Shown one piece after another: positions 16,574 to 25,585 of a stretch of DNA of 64,000 nt. The notes below the pieces were generated by a model, which saw only the letters and a program-made list of their open reading frames with translations, made no database searches and was not told the origin of the DNA. The translations under genes were made by a program, and so were the position numbers. The stretch is from Streptomyces sp. NBC_00377. GTDB lineage: Bacteria; Actinomycetota; Actinomycetes; Streptomycetales; Streptomycetaceae. The DNA is taken from contig NZ_CP107958.1 of NCBI RefSeq assembly GCF_036075115.1, positions 5,146,001 through 5,210,000 on the forward strand, given 5' to 3'. Position 1 is the first letter of the stretch. The number at the start of each line of letters is the position of its first letter.

Positions 16574-17905
16574 GTGACCCAGACAACCGAAACTCCGGCA
16601 GCCGCCGGGGAACAGCAGCCTGCTTCCGGCCGGGGCTCCGTGCGCCGCCGCCGCGGTCGTGTCCATCGCGCGTGGTTCGTCGCCGCCGTCACCTTCGTCA
16701 CGATCATCGGCGCGGCGGCCTTCCGGTCGCTCCCCGGTCTGCTCATCGACCCGCTGCACGAGGAGTTCGGCTGGTCACGCGGCACGATCGGGGCGGCGGT
16801 CTCGGTCAACCTGGCGCTGTACGGTCTCACCGCCCCGTTCGCGGCGGCGCTGATGGACCGTTTCGGCATCCGCCGGGTGGTCGCCGTGGCCCTCACGGTG
16901 ATCTCGGTCGGCTCGCTGCTCACGGTGTGGATGACGGCGGCCTGGCAGCTGCTGCTGTACTGGGGCCTGCTGGTGGGCCTGGGCTCCGGCTCGATGGCAC
17001 TCGCCTTCGCCGCGACGGTCACCAACCGCTGGTTCACCGAGCGCCGGGGGCTGGTGAGCGGCATCCTGACCGCGGCTTCCGCCTCCGGCCAGCTGATCTT
17101 CCTGCCGCTGCTGTCGTGGATGGTCACGCGGTACGACTGGCGCCCGGCGGCGGTGACGGTCGCGCTGGCCGCGCTCGCCGTCGTCCCCTTCGTCTGGCTG
17201 CTGCTGCGGGACCACCCGGCCGACGTGGGCCAGAAGCCGTACGGCGCGACGGAGTACGTCGCGAAGCCGCCGCCGGTGCAGGGCGCCGCCCGCCGCACCC
17301 TGCGGGTCCTCTTCTCGGCGGTCCGCACGGGCCCGTTCTGGCTGCTGGCCGGAACCTTCGCGATCTGCGGCGCCTCGACGAACGGCCTGGTCCAGACCCA
17401 CTTCGTGCCGGCCGCCCACGACCACGGCATGCCCGTCACGGCGGCGGCCTCGCTGCTCGCGGTCATCGGCGTCTTCGATGTCGTCGGCACGATCGCCTCC
17501 GGCTGGTTCACCGACCGGTTCGAACCGCGGCGGCTGCTCGCGGTGTACTACGCGCTGAGGGGGATGTCGCTGCTGTTCCTCCCGATGCTGCTGGCGCCGT
17601 CCGTCCACCCTCCGATGATCTTCTTCATCGTCTTCTACGGCCTCGACTGGGTCGCGACCGTCCCGCCCACCCTGGCCCTGTGCCGCGAGCAGTACGGCGA
17701 GGACAGTGCCATCGTCTTCGGCTGGGTGCTGGCGTCCCACCAGGTCGGCGCCGCGGTGGTGGCCTTCGCGGGCGGCCTGGCGCGGGACGCGTTCGGCTCG
17801 TACGACATGGTCTGGTACGCGTCCGGGGCGCTGTGCGCCGCCGCTGCCCTGATGGCGCTGGTGATCCGGCGCAGCCCGGCGGTTCCCGTGCCGGCGACGG
17901 TGTGA
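16574..17905 (+). CDS. MFS transporter
   Basis: A 443-residue protein with about 12 predicted transmembrane helices, starting with a short basic cytoplasmic tail (RRRRGRVHRAWFVAAVTFVT). The MFS loop signature appears as MDRFGIRRVVAVALTVISVG (about 95-114) and again after helix 7 as WFTDRFEPRRLLAV. It resembles the monocarboxylate/oxalate-formate antiporter-like family (motif FGWSRGTIGAAVSVNLALYG). The substrate is unknown. GTG start at 16574, divergent from the GlxA-type regulator with 71 bp between, so regulation by that protein is plausible. Confidence 0.85.
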   Translation: MTQTTETPAAAGEQQPASGRGSVRRRRGRVHRAWFVAAVTFVTIIGAAAFRSLPGLLIDPLHEEFGWSRGTIGAAVSVNLALYGLTAPFAAALMDRFGIRRVVAVALTVISVGSLLTVWMTAAWQLLLYWGLLVGLGSGSMALAFAATVTNRWFTERRGLVSGILTAASASGQLIFLPLLSWMVTRYDWRPAAVTVALAALAVVPFVWLLLRDHPADVGQKPYGATEYVAKPPPVQGAARRTLRVLFSAVRTGPFWLLAGTFAICGASTNGLVQTHFVPAAHDHGMPVTAAASLLAVIGVFDVVGTIASGWFTDRFEPRRLLAVYYALRGMSLLFLPMLLAPSVHPPMIFFIVFYGLDWVATVPPTLALCREQYGEDSAIVFGWVLASHQVGAAVVAFAGGLARDAFGSYDMVWYASGALCAAAALMALVIRRSPAVPVPATV

Positions 17906-17971
17906 GACCCGGCCCTGCGGTCCGCGCACCGGCGACGGTGTGAAGGCGGTGCGCGGTCGCGCAACCCGCCG

Positions 17972-17999
17972 GTGACTACTCCACGTATCAAGTGACTAC
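17972..17999 (+). promoter_or_regulatory. Direct repeat upstream of the multicopper oxidase gene
   Basis: GTGACTAC occurs at 17972-17979 and 17992-17999, exactly 20 bp apart (two helical turns), 63 bp before the oxidase ATG. It could be an activator or copper-responsive site; no known box is recognised. Confidence 0.4.
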
Positions 18000-18061
18000 C
18001 TTCCGTAATGTGAGGTCCTCTGGTCATCGCCCTGCCCGTCTGCTGCCTGTGGAGGCGCTTC

Positions 18062-19651
18062 ATGACAGCTCTGTCCCGCCGTGGCGTACTGAAAAGCCTG
18101 CCGATCGCTGCCGGGGCAGTCGTGGCAGCAGGGGCGACGAGCTCGCACGCGGTGGCGGGGCGGACCGACGACGACTCGTTTCCGCAGCCGGAGACACGCG
18201 GTACGCCGCCCGGCACGGGGCGGCTGGCCACCGAACTGACCGTCCGCTTCAGCGAGCTGGAGATCCCCGGGGCCGGCAGTGTGCTCACGCGCACCTACGA
18301 AGGAACGGTCCCGGGGCCGACCCTGCGGGTGCGCCCGGGGGACTCCCTGGAGATCACGCAGATCAACGCGCTGCCGGCGAACGGCGGGACGACGCATGCG
18401 GACACACGTCAGGACATGCGTCAGGACATGCGTCGCCACATGGATCCGGACACGGGTCCGCACATGAACGTCCCGCATCACTTCAACACCTTCAATCTGC
18501 ACACCCACGGCCTGCACGTCGACCCCTCGGGCGAGTCGGACAACGTCTTCCGCGCCTTCGAGCCCTCCGACACGCCCGGAACCGTCACGACCTACCGCAG
18601 TACCGTCGACGTCCCCGCGGATCACCAGGCCGGGACGTTCTGGTACCACCCCCACCATCACGGATCCACCGCGACCCAGTTGCTGGGCGGTATGGGGGGC
18701 GTGCTCGTCGTCGAGGGGGACGTCGACGAGGTGCCCGAGATCGCCGCCGCCAAGGACGTGGTCGTCTGCATCAGCGAACTCAAGCTGTCCGGCGGACGGG
18801 TGCCGGATCTGACCTCGCACGGCGTCTACGACGAGATCGCCTCGACGTTCCTGGTCAACGGTGTGAAAGACCCCGTTCTGACCATCGCGCCGGGGGAGGT
18901 CCAGCGCTGGCGGATCGTCAACGCCGGAGCGCTCAGCGCCCACTTCCTCAGCCTGGGCGGGCAGGAGATGCACCAGATCGCCTGTGACGGCATCACCTTC
19001 ACGAAGCCCGTCGCCACCACGGGACTCACGCTGCCCATGGGCGGACGGGTGGACCTGCTGGTCCGCGGCGGAATGCCCGGCACCTACCGGCTGACCGGTG
19101 GGGGCCCCTCCCGGCAGCTGCTCACGGTCGTCGTCACCGGCGCCGCCCGTTCCATGGCGCTGCCGGCCGAGCTGCCCGGCAGGCCCGTCGTCCTGCCCGA
19201 GCCCACCCGCTCGAGGACGCTGATCTTCCGAAGCTACGAGAACGTCTTCTCAGGCGCCTTCCCGAACGCCTACCGCATCCTGGGCGACGGCGAGACGCCG
19301 CCCGCCGACCTCCGGGCGGGCCGTGGCGATCTCGCCTGGGGCCGTCTCTCGTCCGACTACACCAACCAGCGGATCCGGCTGGGCGAGGTCGAGGAGTGGA
19401 CGGTCGTGAACGACTCCCGCTCCCACAGTCACCACCCCTTCCACCTGCACACCAACCACTTCCTCCTCACCGCGGTCGACAACCGTCCGCTGGCCACGCC
19501 GGTCTGGCACGACACGGTCGCCGTCCCGCCGAACGGCTCGATCACCTTCCGGCTGCGCGCCGAGGACTTCACCGGCCGCTCGATGCTGCACTGCCACCAG
19601 CTCCAGCACGGGGACGAGGGCATGATGCAGATCGTCGACTACGTGAACTGA
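18062..19651 (+). CDS. Tat-exported multicopper oxidase
   Basis: A 529-residue oxidase. The start has a twin-arginine signal (LSRRGVLKSLPIAAGA, cleavage likely after SHAVA). Copper ligands: HTHG (147-150), WYHPHHHG (194-201), HSHHPFHLHTNHF (about 456-468) and HCHQLQHGDEGMM near the C-terminus, giving one type-1 and one trinuclear centre as in CueO/bilirubin-oxidase-like three-domain enzymes. Residues 112-135 form a Met/His-rich insert with tandem RQDM units, possibly for extra copper binding. It would oxidise phenols or Cu(I) outside the cell. It stands alone between an MFS gene and a convergent flavin reductase. Confidence 0.92.
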   Translation: MTALSRRGVLKSLPIAAGAVVAAGATSSHAVAGRTDDDSFPQPETRGTPPGTGRLATELTVRFSELEIPGAGSVLTRTYEGTVPGPTLRVRPGDSLEITQINALPANGGTTHADTRQDMRQDMRRHMDPDTGPHMNVPHHFNTFNLHTHGLHVDPSGESDNVFRAFEPSDTPGTVTTYRSTVDVPADHQAGTFWYHPHHHGSTATQLLGGMGGVLVVEGDVDEVPEIAAAKDVVVCISELKLSGGRVPDLTSHGVYDEIASTFLVNGVKDPVLTIAPGEVQRWRIVNAGALSAHFLSLGGQEMHQIACDGITFTKPVATTGLTLPMGGRVDLLVRGGMPGTYRLTGGGPSRQLLTVVVTGAARSMALPAELPGRPVVLPEPTRSRTLIFRSYENVFSGAFPNAYRILGDGETPPADLRAGRGDLAWGRLSSDYTNQRIRLGEVEEWTVVNDSRSHSHHPFHLHTNHFLLTAVDNRPLATPVWHDTVAVPPNGSITFRLRAEDFTGRSMLHCHQLQHGDEGMMQIVDYVN

Positions 19652-19670
19652 GCGGGCGGCAGGCGCCCGC
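19652..19670. terminator. Bidirectional hairpin terminator
   Basis: GCGGGCG / CGCCCGC arms with a 5-base loop directly after the multicopper oxidase stop, shared with the convergent flavin reductase gene. Confidence 0.6.
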
Positions 19671-19677
19671 CCGGCGA

Positions 19678-20280
19678 TCAGAGGAACCGGCCCCTGTGGA
19701 AGAGCAGGGGCGGTACGTCCGCACCCGCGCCCGGTCCCAGGGCATTCACCCGGCCGACCACGATGAGGTGGTCGCCGCCCGTGTGGACCGCGTGGATCAC
19801 GCAGTCGATCCAGGCGAGGGCGCCGGCGAGGCGGGGCGCGCCCGAGACCGGGCACGCGTCGTGGTCGACGCCCGCGAACTTGTCCGTGCCGCTCGCCGCG
19901 AACGCGCGGCACAACGGGCCCTGGTCCGCGCTCAGGACGTTCACGCAGAAGGCGCCCGCGCGGGCGATGCGCGGCCAGCTCGTGGAGGTGCGGCCGACCA
20001 TGAAGGCGACCAGGGGCGGATCGAGGGAGAGGGAGGAGAAGGACTGGCAGGCGAAGCCGGCGGGACCGTCCTCGCCTTCGGCGGCGGCGGCCGTCACGAC
20101 CGTCACGCCCGAGGCGAAGTTCCCCAGCACGCGCCGGAACTCGCCCTGGTCGACCGGCGCCCGTTCGTCCTCCCGGACGCAGCGCAGCTCGGGGCGCGGC
20201 AGTGCCTCGACCGGGCGGTCCGCCCGGAGGTAGCGGACGGCCGCGGCCGCCATTCCCGCATGTCCCATCATGCGGTCCAT
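19678..20280 (-). CDS. Flavin reductase family protein (monooxygenase reductase component)
   Basis: About 200 residues. From residue about 46 the family core is clear: FRRVLGNFASGVTVVTA, CQSFSSLSLDPPLVAFMVGR, FCVNVLS, GDHLIVVGRV. It would use NAD(P)H to reduce FMN or FAD for a two-component monooxygenase, as HsaB does in steroid ring cleavage. ATG 20280 has no binding site and lies only 5 bp from operator copy 4, so the mRNA may be leaderless or translation may begin at the nearby ATG codons 20271 or 20268. The oxygenase partner is not obvious in the window. Confidence 0.82.
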   Translation of the reverse strand: MDRMMGHAGMAAAAVRYLRADRPVEALPRPELRCVREDERAPVDQGEFRRVLGNFASGVTVVTAAAAEGEDGPAGFACQSFSSLSLDPPLVAFMVGRTSTSWPRIARAGAFCVNVLSADQGPLCRAFAASGTDKFAGVDHDACPVSGAPRLAGALAWIDCVIHAVHTGGDHLIVVGRVNALGPGAGADVPPLLFHRGRFL

Positions 20281-20285
20281 TGAAA

Positions 20286-20300
20286 CTGACGTGCCATCAG
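20286..20300. promoter_or_regulatory. Regulon operator copy 4 (upstream of flavin reductase)
   Basis: CTGACGTGCCATCAG, 5 bp from the flavin reductase ATG and in the gap before it, downstream of the hydratase stop. This gives the reductase its own control point within the minus-strand gene run. Confidence 0.78.
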
Positions 20301-20321
20301 ATAGGAAGGGCCGGGACTCCG

Positions 20322-21113
20322 TCACCGGCCCCTGAACCTCGGCTCGCGGCGCTCCACGAAACTCGCCACGCCCTCCCTCGCGTCCGCCGTCGTCATGTTG
20401 ATCTCCTGGGCGGCGGCCTCGGCGGCGAAGGCGGTGGCGCGGTCGGTGTCGAGGGAGGCGTTGACCAGCTGCTTGGTGAGGGACAGGGCGCGGGTGGGGC
20501 CGGCGGCCAGACGCGCCGCCCACTCGCGGGCCGTCTTGTCCAGCTCCCCGTCCGCGACCACCCGGTTGACCAGGCCGAGGCGTTCGGCGTCCGCCGCGGT
20601 GAGCGCGTCGCCGAAGAACATCAGCTCCTTGGCCCGCTGCGGGCCGATCAGCCGGGGCAGGAGGTGGGCGCCACCGCCGTCCGGGACCAGGCCGCGGCGG
20701 ACGAACACCTCGATGAACCGGGCCGACTCGGCGGCCAGCACCAGGTCGCAGGCGAGGGCCAGGTGCGCGCCCAGGCCGGCCGCCGTGCCGTTGACCGCGG
20801 CGATCACCGGTTTCTCGCAGTCCAGGACGGCCGAGACGAGCCGCTGGGCGCCCAGCCGCAGGGTGCGGGCCACGTCCCCGGCGACCCGCTCGCCGGCCGC
20901 GGAGCCGCCGCGCAGATCCGCTCCCGCGCAGAAGCCGCGGCCGGTTCCGGTGAGGACCACCGCCCGTACGTCCGGGTCGGCGGAGGCGTCGGCGAGAAGG
21001 GCGATCAGCTGGTCGCGCTGGTCCGGGGTGAGGGCGTTGAGCGCCTCGGGGCGGTCGAGGGTGAGGTGGGTGACCTGGTGTTCGGTCCGGTGACGTATCG
21101 AGGCCTCGGGCAC
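20322..21113 (-). CDS. Enoyl-CoA hydratase/isomerase family protein
   Basis: A 263-residue crotonase-fold protein. Landmarks are HLTLDRPEALNALTPDQ, the oxyanion-hole segment RGFCAGADLRGG (about 59-70), KPVIAAVNGTAAGLGAHLAL (about 101-120) and FVRRGLVPDGGGAHLLPRLI (about 137-156), where the classical second catalytic Glu position appears as Asp-Gly-Gly. It hydrates or isomerises an enoyl-CoA. It starts 27 bp after the CoA ligase stop, in the operon headed by the double operator at 23413/23437. Confidence 0.9.
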   Translation of the reverse strand: MPEASIRHRTEHQVTHLTLDRPEALNALTPDQRDQLIALLADASADPDVRAVVLTGTGRGFCAGADLRGGSAAGERVAGDVARTLRLGAQRLVSAVLDCEKPVIAAVNGTAAGLGAHLALACDLVLAAESARFIEVFVRRGLVPDGGGAHLLPRLIGPQRAKELMFFGDALTAADAERLGLVNRVVADGELDKTAREWAARLAAGPTRALSLTKQLVNASLDTDRATAFAAEAAAQEINMTTADAREGVASFVERREPRFRGR

Positions 21114-21140
21114 GTCAAGCTCCGTTCCGCGAAGGGGTGT

Positions 21141-23366
21141 TCACCGGCACACCGCCAGCGCGTCCAGCGCCACCGCGCCCTGCCCCTGCTCCAGGACGAC
21201 CAGTGGGTTGATGTCCAGCTCGGCGAGGTCGTCCCCCAGCTCCAGGGCCATCCGCTGCACGCGCAGGATCACCTCGACGAGCGCCTCCACATCGGCGGGC
21301 GGGCGGCCACGGACGCCGCCCAGCAGCGCGTGGCCGCGCAGTTCGGCCAGCATGTCCCGGGCCTGGTCCTCACCGAAGGGCGGCACGCGCACGGCGGCGT
21401 CGTGCAGGACCTCCACCAGGACCCCGCCCAGGCCCACCGTCACCGTCGGGCCGAACAGGTCGTCGTGGGTCACGCCGACCACCATCTCCACGCCCCGCTC
21501 GACCATCTGGCAGACCAGGACACCGTCCAGCGAGACGCCCTCGTAGCGGGCGATGTCGGTCAGCTCGCGGTAGGCGTCGCGCACCTGACTGGCCGAGGTC
21601 AGGCCGATCTTCACCAGGCCCAGTTCGGTCTTGTGGGCGATCTGCGCACCGGACGCCTTCATCACCACCGGGTAGCCGACCAGTCCCGCCGCCCGCACCG
21701 CCGCCGCGGCGCTGGTCACCAGCTGTTCGCGCGGCACCCGGATGCCGTAGGCCCGCAGCAGCTGTTTCCCCGCGTGCTCGCTCAGCTGCTGTCCCGGCCG
21801 CATCAGCAGCTGCGCCTTGCGGTAGGAGGGCGACCGGGTGCGTGGGGCCTCGTCGAAGGGGGAGCGGTAGTCGCGTACGAAACGGTGGTGCGCGAGATGG
21901 GCGCGGACGGCCGAGACACAGTTGGCGAGGGTGCGGAAGGTCGCCACCCGGGAGGAGCCGAGGAGGACCTCGCGGTACGCCGGTTCGGTGCCGACGGGCG
22001 AACCCCAGATGACGCACACCAGCTTGTCCGTGCGTTCCGCCGCGTCCACGAGATCCTGGACGAGACGGTCGCTCAGCGGGGGGAACGGGCCCGTGATCGG
22101 GCAGATCAGCACGCCGACCGCCGGGTCGTCGAGGATCGCGTCGATGATCTTCCGGCCACGCCAGTCGCCCACCGGGTGGCCGCCGTTGTCGACCGGGTTG
22201 GCCACGTTCAGGTACTCGGGGATCCACTGGTGCAGCTCGGCCTGCTTGGCGGCCGACAGGGCCGGCAGACAAAGGCCCGCCGCCGTCGCCAGGTCGGCCG
22301 CGTGGGCGCCGGTGCCGCCCGAGATCGAGTAGACGACGACCCCGTCGGCCTGCGGCGGACGGGCGCGGGCCAGCAGGGCGGCGGTGTCCTGGAGTTCGTC
22401 GAGTCCGTCCACGCGGATCACGCCGTACTGGCGCATCGCCGCGTCGACGACCTCGTCCGCGCCGGTCAGCTTGCCGGTGTGGGAGGCGGCGGTCCTGGCG
22501 CCGGTCTCGGTGCGGCCCACCTTGACCACGACGACCGGCACCCCGCGCCGGGCGGCCCGGTCGGCGGCGAGGAGGAAGGACCGGCCGTCCTTCAGCCCCT
22601 CCACGTAGGCGGCGATCGCGCCGACCTCGGGACGCTCGGCGAAGTAGGAGAGGAAGTCGGAGGTCTCCAGGTCCGCCTCGTTACCGGTCGGCGCCCAGTG
22701 GGAGAGCCGGATGCCGAGCTCCTGGGAGGCGAAGACCGGGCGGCCCTGATGGCCGGACTGGGTGATCAGCGCGATCGAGGGGCCGGTGAGATCGTCGCGG
22801 AACCGCTCGAAGGCGTTGAGGTTGGTGTTGGGGCCGAGGAGGCGGATGCCCGAGCGGGCCACCGCCGTCGCCAGCCGGGCCTGTGCCGCCGCGCCCTCCT
22901 CGCCCGTCTCCGCGAAACCGGACGCGAAGACGACGGCGAACTTCACCTTCGTCCCGGCCAGTTGCTCGATGACGGGCAGGGGGTTGGCGACCAGCAGGAC
23001 GGCCAGGTCGACCTGTTCGGGCAGGTCGGCCACGGACGGCGAGCAGGGCAGGCCGAAAACGGTCTCGCGGGTGGGGTGCACGGGGTGCAGCCGTGCCCCC
23101 ACCCGGTCGGCCCAGTCCACCAGTTGCCGGGTGACACCGGTGTTCGGGCGTCCTTCGGTGTCCGAGGCGCCGACGACCGCGACCGACCCGGGCCGGAAGA
23201 ACCGGTCCAGGTCGGGGACGTCCGCGTACAGCGGACGGCCGCTGACGTCGAGATCGTCCGCGTCGGCGGGCCGGCCGTGGACGGCGGGCCCCGGGTGCTC
23301 GCCGCACGCGATGACCCGGGCCCGGCGGGAGTCGGTGGTGAGGGTGCCGTGGGTTGATCCAAGCAT
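21141..23366 (-). CDS. Acetate-CoA ligase family protein (ADP-forming acyl-CoA synthetase)
   Basis: A 741-residue fusion of the alpha (CoA-binding, succinyl-CoA-ligase-like) and beta (ATP-grasp) parts of NDP-forming acyl-CoA synthetases. N-terminal RPGSVAVVGASDTEGRPNTG (about 58-77) is the CoA-binding fold. SHTGKLTGADEVVDAAM (about 294-310) holds the phospho-histidine. The ATP-grasp part begins near 518 (LLRAYGIRVPREQLV, YPVVMKASGAQIAHKTELGL) and ends LAELDINPLVV. It converts acid, ATP and CoA to acyl-CoA, ADP and phosphate, reversibly. Two operator copies lie 46-85 bp upstream of the ATG. Confidence 0.9.
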   Translation of the reverse strand: MLGSTHGTLTTDSRRARVIACGEHPGPAVHGRPADADDLDVSGRPLYADVPDLDRFFRPGSVAVVGASDTEGRPNTGVTRQLVDWADRVGARLHPVHPTRETVFGLPCSPSVADLPEQVDLAVLLVANPLPVIEQLAGTKVKFAVVFASGFAETGEEGAAAQARLATAVARSGIRLLGPNTNLNAFERFRDDLTGPSIALITQSGHQGRPVFASQELGIRLSHWAPTGNEADLETSDFLSYFAERPEVGAIAAYVEGLKDGRSFLLAADRAARRGVPVVVVKVGRTETGARTAASHTGKLTGADEVVDAAMRQYGVIRVDGLDELQDTAALLARARPPQADGVVVYSISGGTGAHAADLATAAGLCLPALSAAKQAELHQWIPEYLNVANPVDNGGHPVGDWRGRKIIDAILDDPAVGVLICPITGPFPPLSDRLVQDLVDAAERTDKLVCVIWGSPVGTEPAYREVLLGSSRVATFRTLANCVSAVRAHLAHHRFVRDYRSPFDEAPRTRSPSYRKAQLLMRPGQQLSEHAGKQLLRAYGIRVPREQLVTSAAAAVRAAGLVGYPVVMKASGAQIAHKTELGLVKIGLTSASQVRDAYRELTDIARYEGVSLDGVLVCQMVERGVEMVVGVTHDDLFGPTVTVGLGGVLVEVLHDAAVRVPPFGEDQARDMLAELRGHALLGGVRGRPPADVEALVEVILRVQRMALELGDDLAELDINPLVVLEQGQGAVALDALAVCR

Positions 23367-23412
23367 CGGTCCGCCCGCTCCTGTGTGACTGCCGTGGGTG
23401 ACTGTCGAGTAA

Positions 23413-23427
23413 CTGACGCTCTGTCAG
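23413..23427. promoter_or_regulatory. Regulon operator copy 5 (CoA ligase/hydratase operon)
   Basis: CTGACGCTCTGTCAG, followed by GTTAC. It pairs with copy 6, centre-to-centre 24 bp. The same GTCAGGTTAC context occurs after copy 10. Confidence 0.8.
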
Positions 23428-23436
23428 GTTACATAC

Positions 23437-23451
23437 CTGACGGAGCGTCAG
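23437..23451. promoter_or_regulatory. Regulon operator copy 6 (CoA ligase/hydratase operon)
   Basis: CTGACGGAGCGTCAG, 9 bp beyond copy 5. The pair brackets the likely minus-strand promoter. Confidence 0.8.
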
Positions 23452-23581
23452 GAATGGTCGTGCACACAGAAAGGACGGACGCGGACCGGGCGGGGACCCG
23501 ACGGGACCGGAGCCATGGCCGGACGCGGCCCGTGGGAGGACCTGGCGGGGGCCCGGCCGCGCGGGCCGTCGTGGACGGTGA

Positions 23582-25102
23582 CTACAGCACCGCCAGCACC
23601 TCCTTCGCCACCCGCTCGCCCGACCGTACGGCACCGTCCATGAAGCCCATCCAGTACACGGAGGTCTCCGTCCCGGCCCAGTGGATCCCGCCGACCGGCT
23701 CGCGCAGGGCCGGGCCGTACTGGGTCAGGACGCCCGGCGCGGCGATCGAGACGGGGCCACCGCGGGTGTAGGCCTCGTTGTTCCAGCGTTGCAGGACGAA
23801 CGAGGTGGGGGAGGCGGCTTTCTCGCCGAAGTACGTCACGTAGTTCTTCAGGACCGCCGCCTTGACCTCGGCCTCGCTCGCCGCGTCCAGCTTGCGTGCC
23901 TCGTCGGCCTCGATGAAGCCCATCAGCGCGCCGTAGGAGGCGTCCGGCGGGGAGTTGTCGAAGGTGGAGCTGATCACCCCGGTGTCGCTGACGACCTGGC
24001 CGTTGAGGCCGTCGGCCCGCCAGAAGGGCGTGTCGTAGACCGCGATCGCCTTGCCGACCGAGGCCATCGGCAGACGCTGGGTGAGCTGGTCGCGGGCGGC
24101 GGGCAGCAGGGGGTCGTAGGTGATGCGGGCGGCGAGCGGCGGGGGCACGGCGACGACGACCCGTTTCGCGGTCACGGTGATGCCGTCGGCCGTCACGGTG
24201 TACTTGCCGCCGGACCGGGCGATCGAGCGGACCGGGGCGTTGAGGACCACCCGGTCGCCGAGGGTCGCGGCGAGTTTGAGCGGCACCAGTTGGGAGCCGC
24301 CGACGAAGCGCAGTTCCTGGGCGCCGTTCGCGGTCTCGGTGAGGCGTTCCAGCGTGCCGGGGGTCGAGGCGTTGCCGGCGGCGGCGATGTAGAAGAGGAC
24401 GAAGAGGAGCGAGAGTTCGCGGGGCTCCGCCGAGAAGATCGAGGTGCAGGCCACGTCGAGGAGGAACTTCGCGGACGGGACCACCGCGTTGGCGTTCAGC
24501 CAGCTCTCGAAGGTCTGCTTGTCCCACTCGGCGGCCTTGGCCGCGGTCCACGGCGCGTCGACCGGCACCTGTTTGGCCATGTCGTCCAGCGAGGCCTGGA
24601 CGATCGCGGCGTTGGCGAGTCCCGCCACGTCGACGGGCGGGACCGAGCCGAGGAGGCCGTCGGTGGCGTAAGGGGTCTTCTTGCCGTCCTTGTAGAGCAG
24701 GTTCTTGCCGGTGTTGTAGGTGGCGAAGGTGGCCACGCCGAGGGAGTCGGCGAGCGCCTTGATGCGGTCCTGGGTGGGGCCGATGAACTCGCCGCCGCCC
24801 TCGGTGACCCCGCCGCCCGCCAGGGGCAGGTTGACGACCCGGCCGCCGACGCGGCCGCGGGCCTCCAGGACGGCGACGGTCCGGCCGGCGGCCACCAGGT
24901 CGCGGGCCGCGGTGAGGCCGGCCAGTCCACCGCCGACGATCGCGACGTCCACGTCCCGGGTGGTGGCCGCGGTGGCCGTACCGGTGGCGGTCGCGGTCAG
25001 CGCGGTGGCGCCGGCTGCCGCGGCGGCGGTGCGGCCGAGCAGGGCACGGCGGGACATGCCGCCTTCACCGGAACGGCGGGAGTGCTGTCTTTCACTTGCC
25101 AC
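23582..25102 (-). CDS. Tat-exported FAD-dependent amine oxidase
   Basis: A 506-residue flavin amine oxidase (monoamine oxidase / L-amino acid oxidase superfamily). A twin-arginine signal (MSRRALLGRTAAAAAGATA) lies near residues 15-33. The dinucleotide motif VAIVGGGLAGLTAARDL is followed by the VLEARGRVGGRV block, and the C-terminal FAD block IHWAGTETSVYWMGFMDGAV is clear. GTG 25102 is chosen because GGAGG lies 7 bases upstream; the open frame extends 36 codons further without a binding site. It would deaminate an amine outside the cytoplasm, producing aldehyde and H2O2. A strong palindrome lies about 90 bp upstream. Confidence 0.88.
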   Translation of the reverse strand: MASERQHSRRSGEGGMSRRALLGRTAAAAAGATALTATATGTATAATTRDVDVAIVGGGLAGLTAARDLVAAGRTVAVLEARGRVGGRVVNLPLAGGGVTEGGGEFIGPTQDRIKALADSLGVATFATYNTGKNLLYKDGKKTPYATDGLLGSVPPVDVAGLANAAIVQASLDDMAKQVPVDAPWTAAKAAEWDKQTFESWLNANAVVPSAKFLLDVACTSIFSAEPRELSLLFVLFYIAAAGNASTPGTLERLTETANGAQELRFVGGSQLVPLKLAATLGDRVVLNAPVRSIARSGGKYTVTADGITVTAKRVVVAVPPPLAARITYDPLLPAARDQLTQRLPMASVGKAIAVYDTPFWRADGLNGQVVSDTGVISSTFDNSPPDASYGALMGFIEADEARKLDAASEAEVKAAVLKNYVTYFGEKAASPTSFVLQRWNNEAYTRGGPVSIAAPGVLTQYGPALREPVGGIHWAGTETSVYWMGFMDGAVRSGERVAKEVLAVL

Positions 25103-25193
25103 GTGCGTCCTCCGTCGAGCTTCGGGAGCGAGTGGAGCCAAAAGATGAACAGGGCTCACATTCTGGCTCCGCGAGAGGGCGGGGGACAACGCT

Positions 25194-25222
25194 CTCGTTA
25201 CATCTGACACAGGTGTAACGAG
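25194..25222. promoter_or_regulatory. 29-bp near-perfect palindrome upstream of the amine oxidase gene
   Basis: Arms CTCGTTACATCTG and CAGGTGTAACGAG are complementary except for one position, with a 3-base centre (ACA). It is 92 bp upstream of the amine oxidase GTG. Size and symmetry suggest an operator for a dimeric regulator. It differs from the 15-bp regulon operator. Confidence 0.6.
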
Positions 25223-25585
25223 CAGCTTGGTCAGGGGAGTTGAGGGTCGAGCTCGACGTCGGCCGCCGGTGTCGGCCGTCCGCGGCCACCCCCGAGCCGT
25301 CCGCGGCGGCAGCCGGGGGCCTGCTCGCGGGGATCACCGAAGCCTTCTCGCGCCGGCCATCGCGTGCCCGGCACCTGGGGGCATGGTCCGTCACAGCCCA
25401 CCCGCGCGGGCGCGGGCCGGGCGGTGCAGGTGCTGCCTGCCCGGCTGTGGGGCCGGGCCTCGCGGGCACCGGGGTCTGCCCGTGAGCGGGGCCGTGCGGT
25501 CCTTGTGGCGTCTCCGTCGGTTGTCCAGGGTGTGCATGAAGACTGCCTCGGTTCAGGGCGTCCGGCATGAGATCAAGGAGATCCT
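25223..25585. other. Intergenic region before the DUF4157-toxin gene, no gene
   Basis: About 360 bases of GC-rich DNA. I see no gene, operator copy or clear promoter hexamers. The only functional element noted is the AAGGAG binding site at the 3' end for the TTG start at 25586. Confidence 0.4.
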
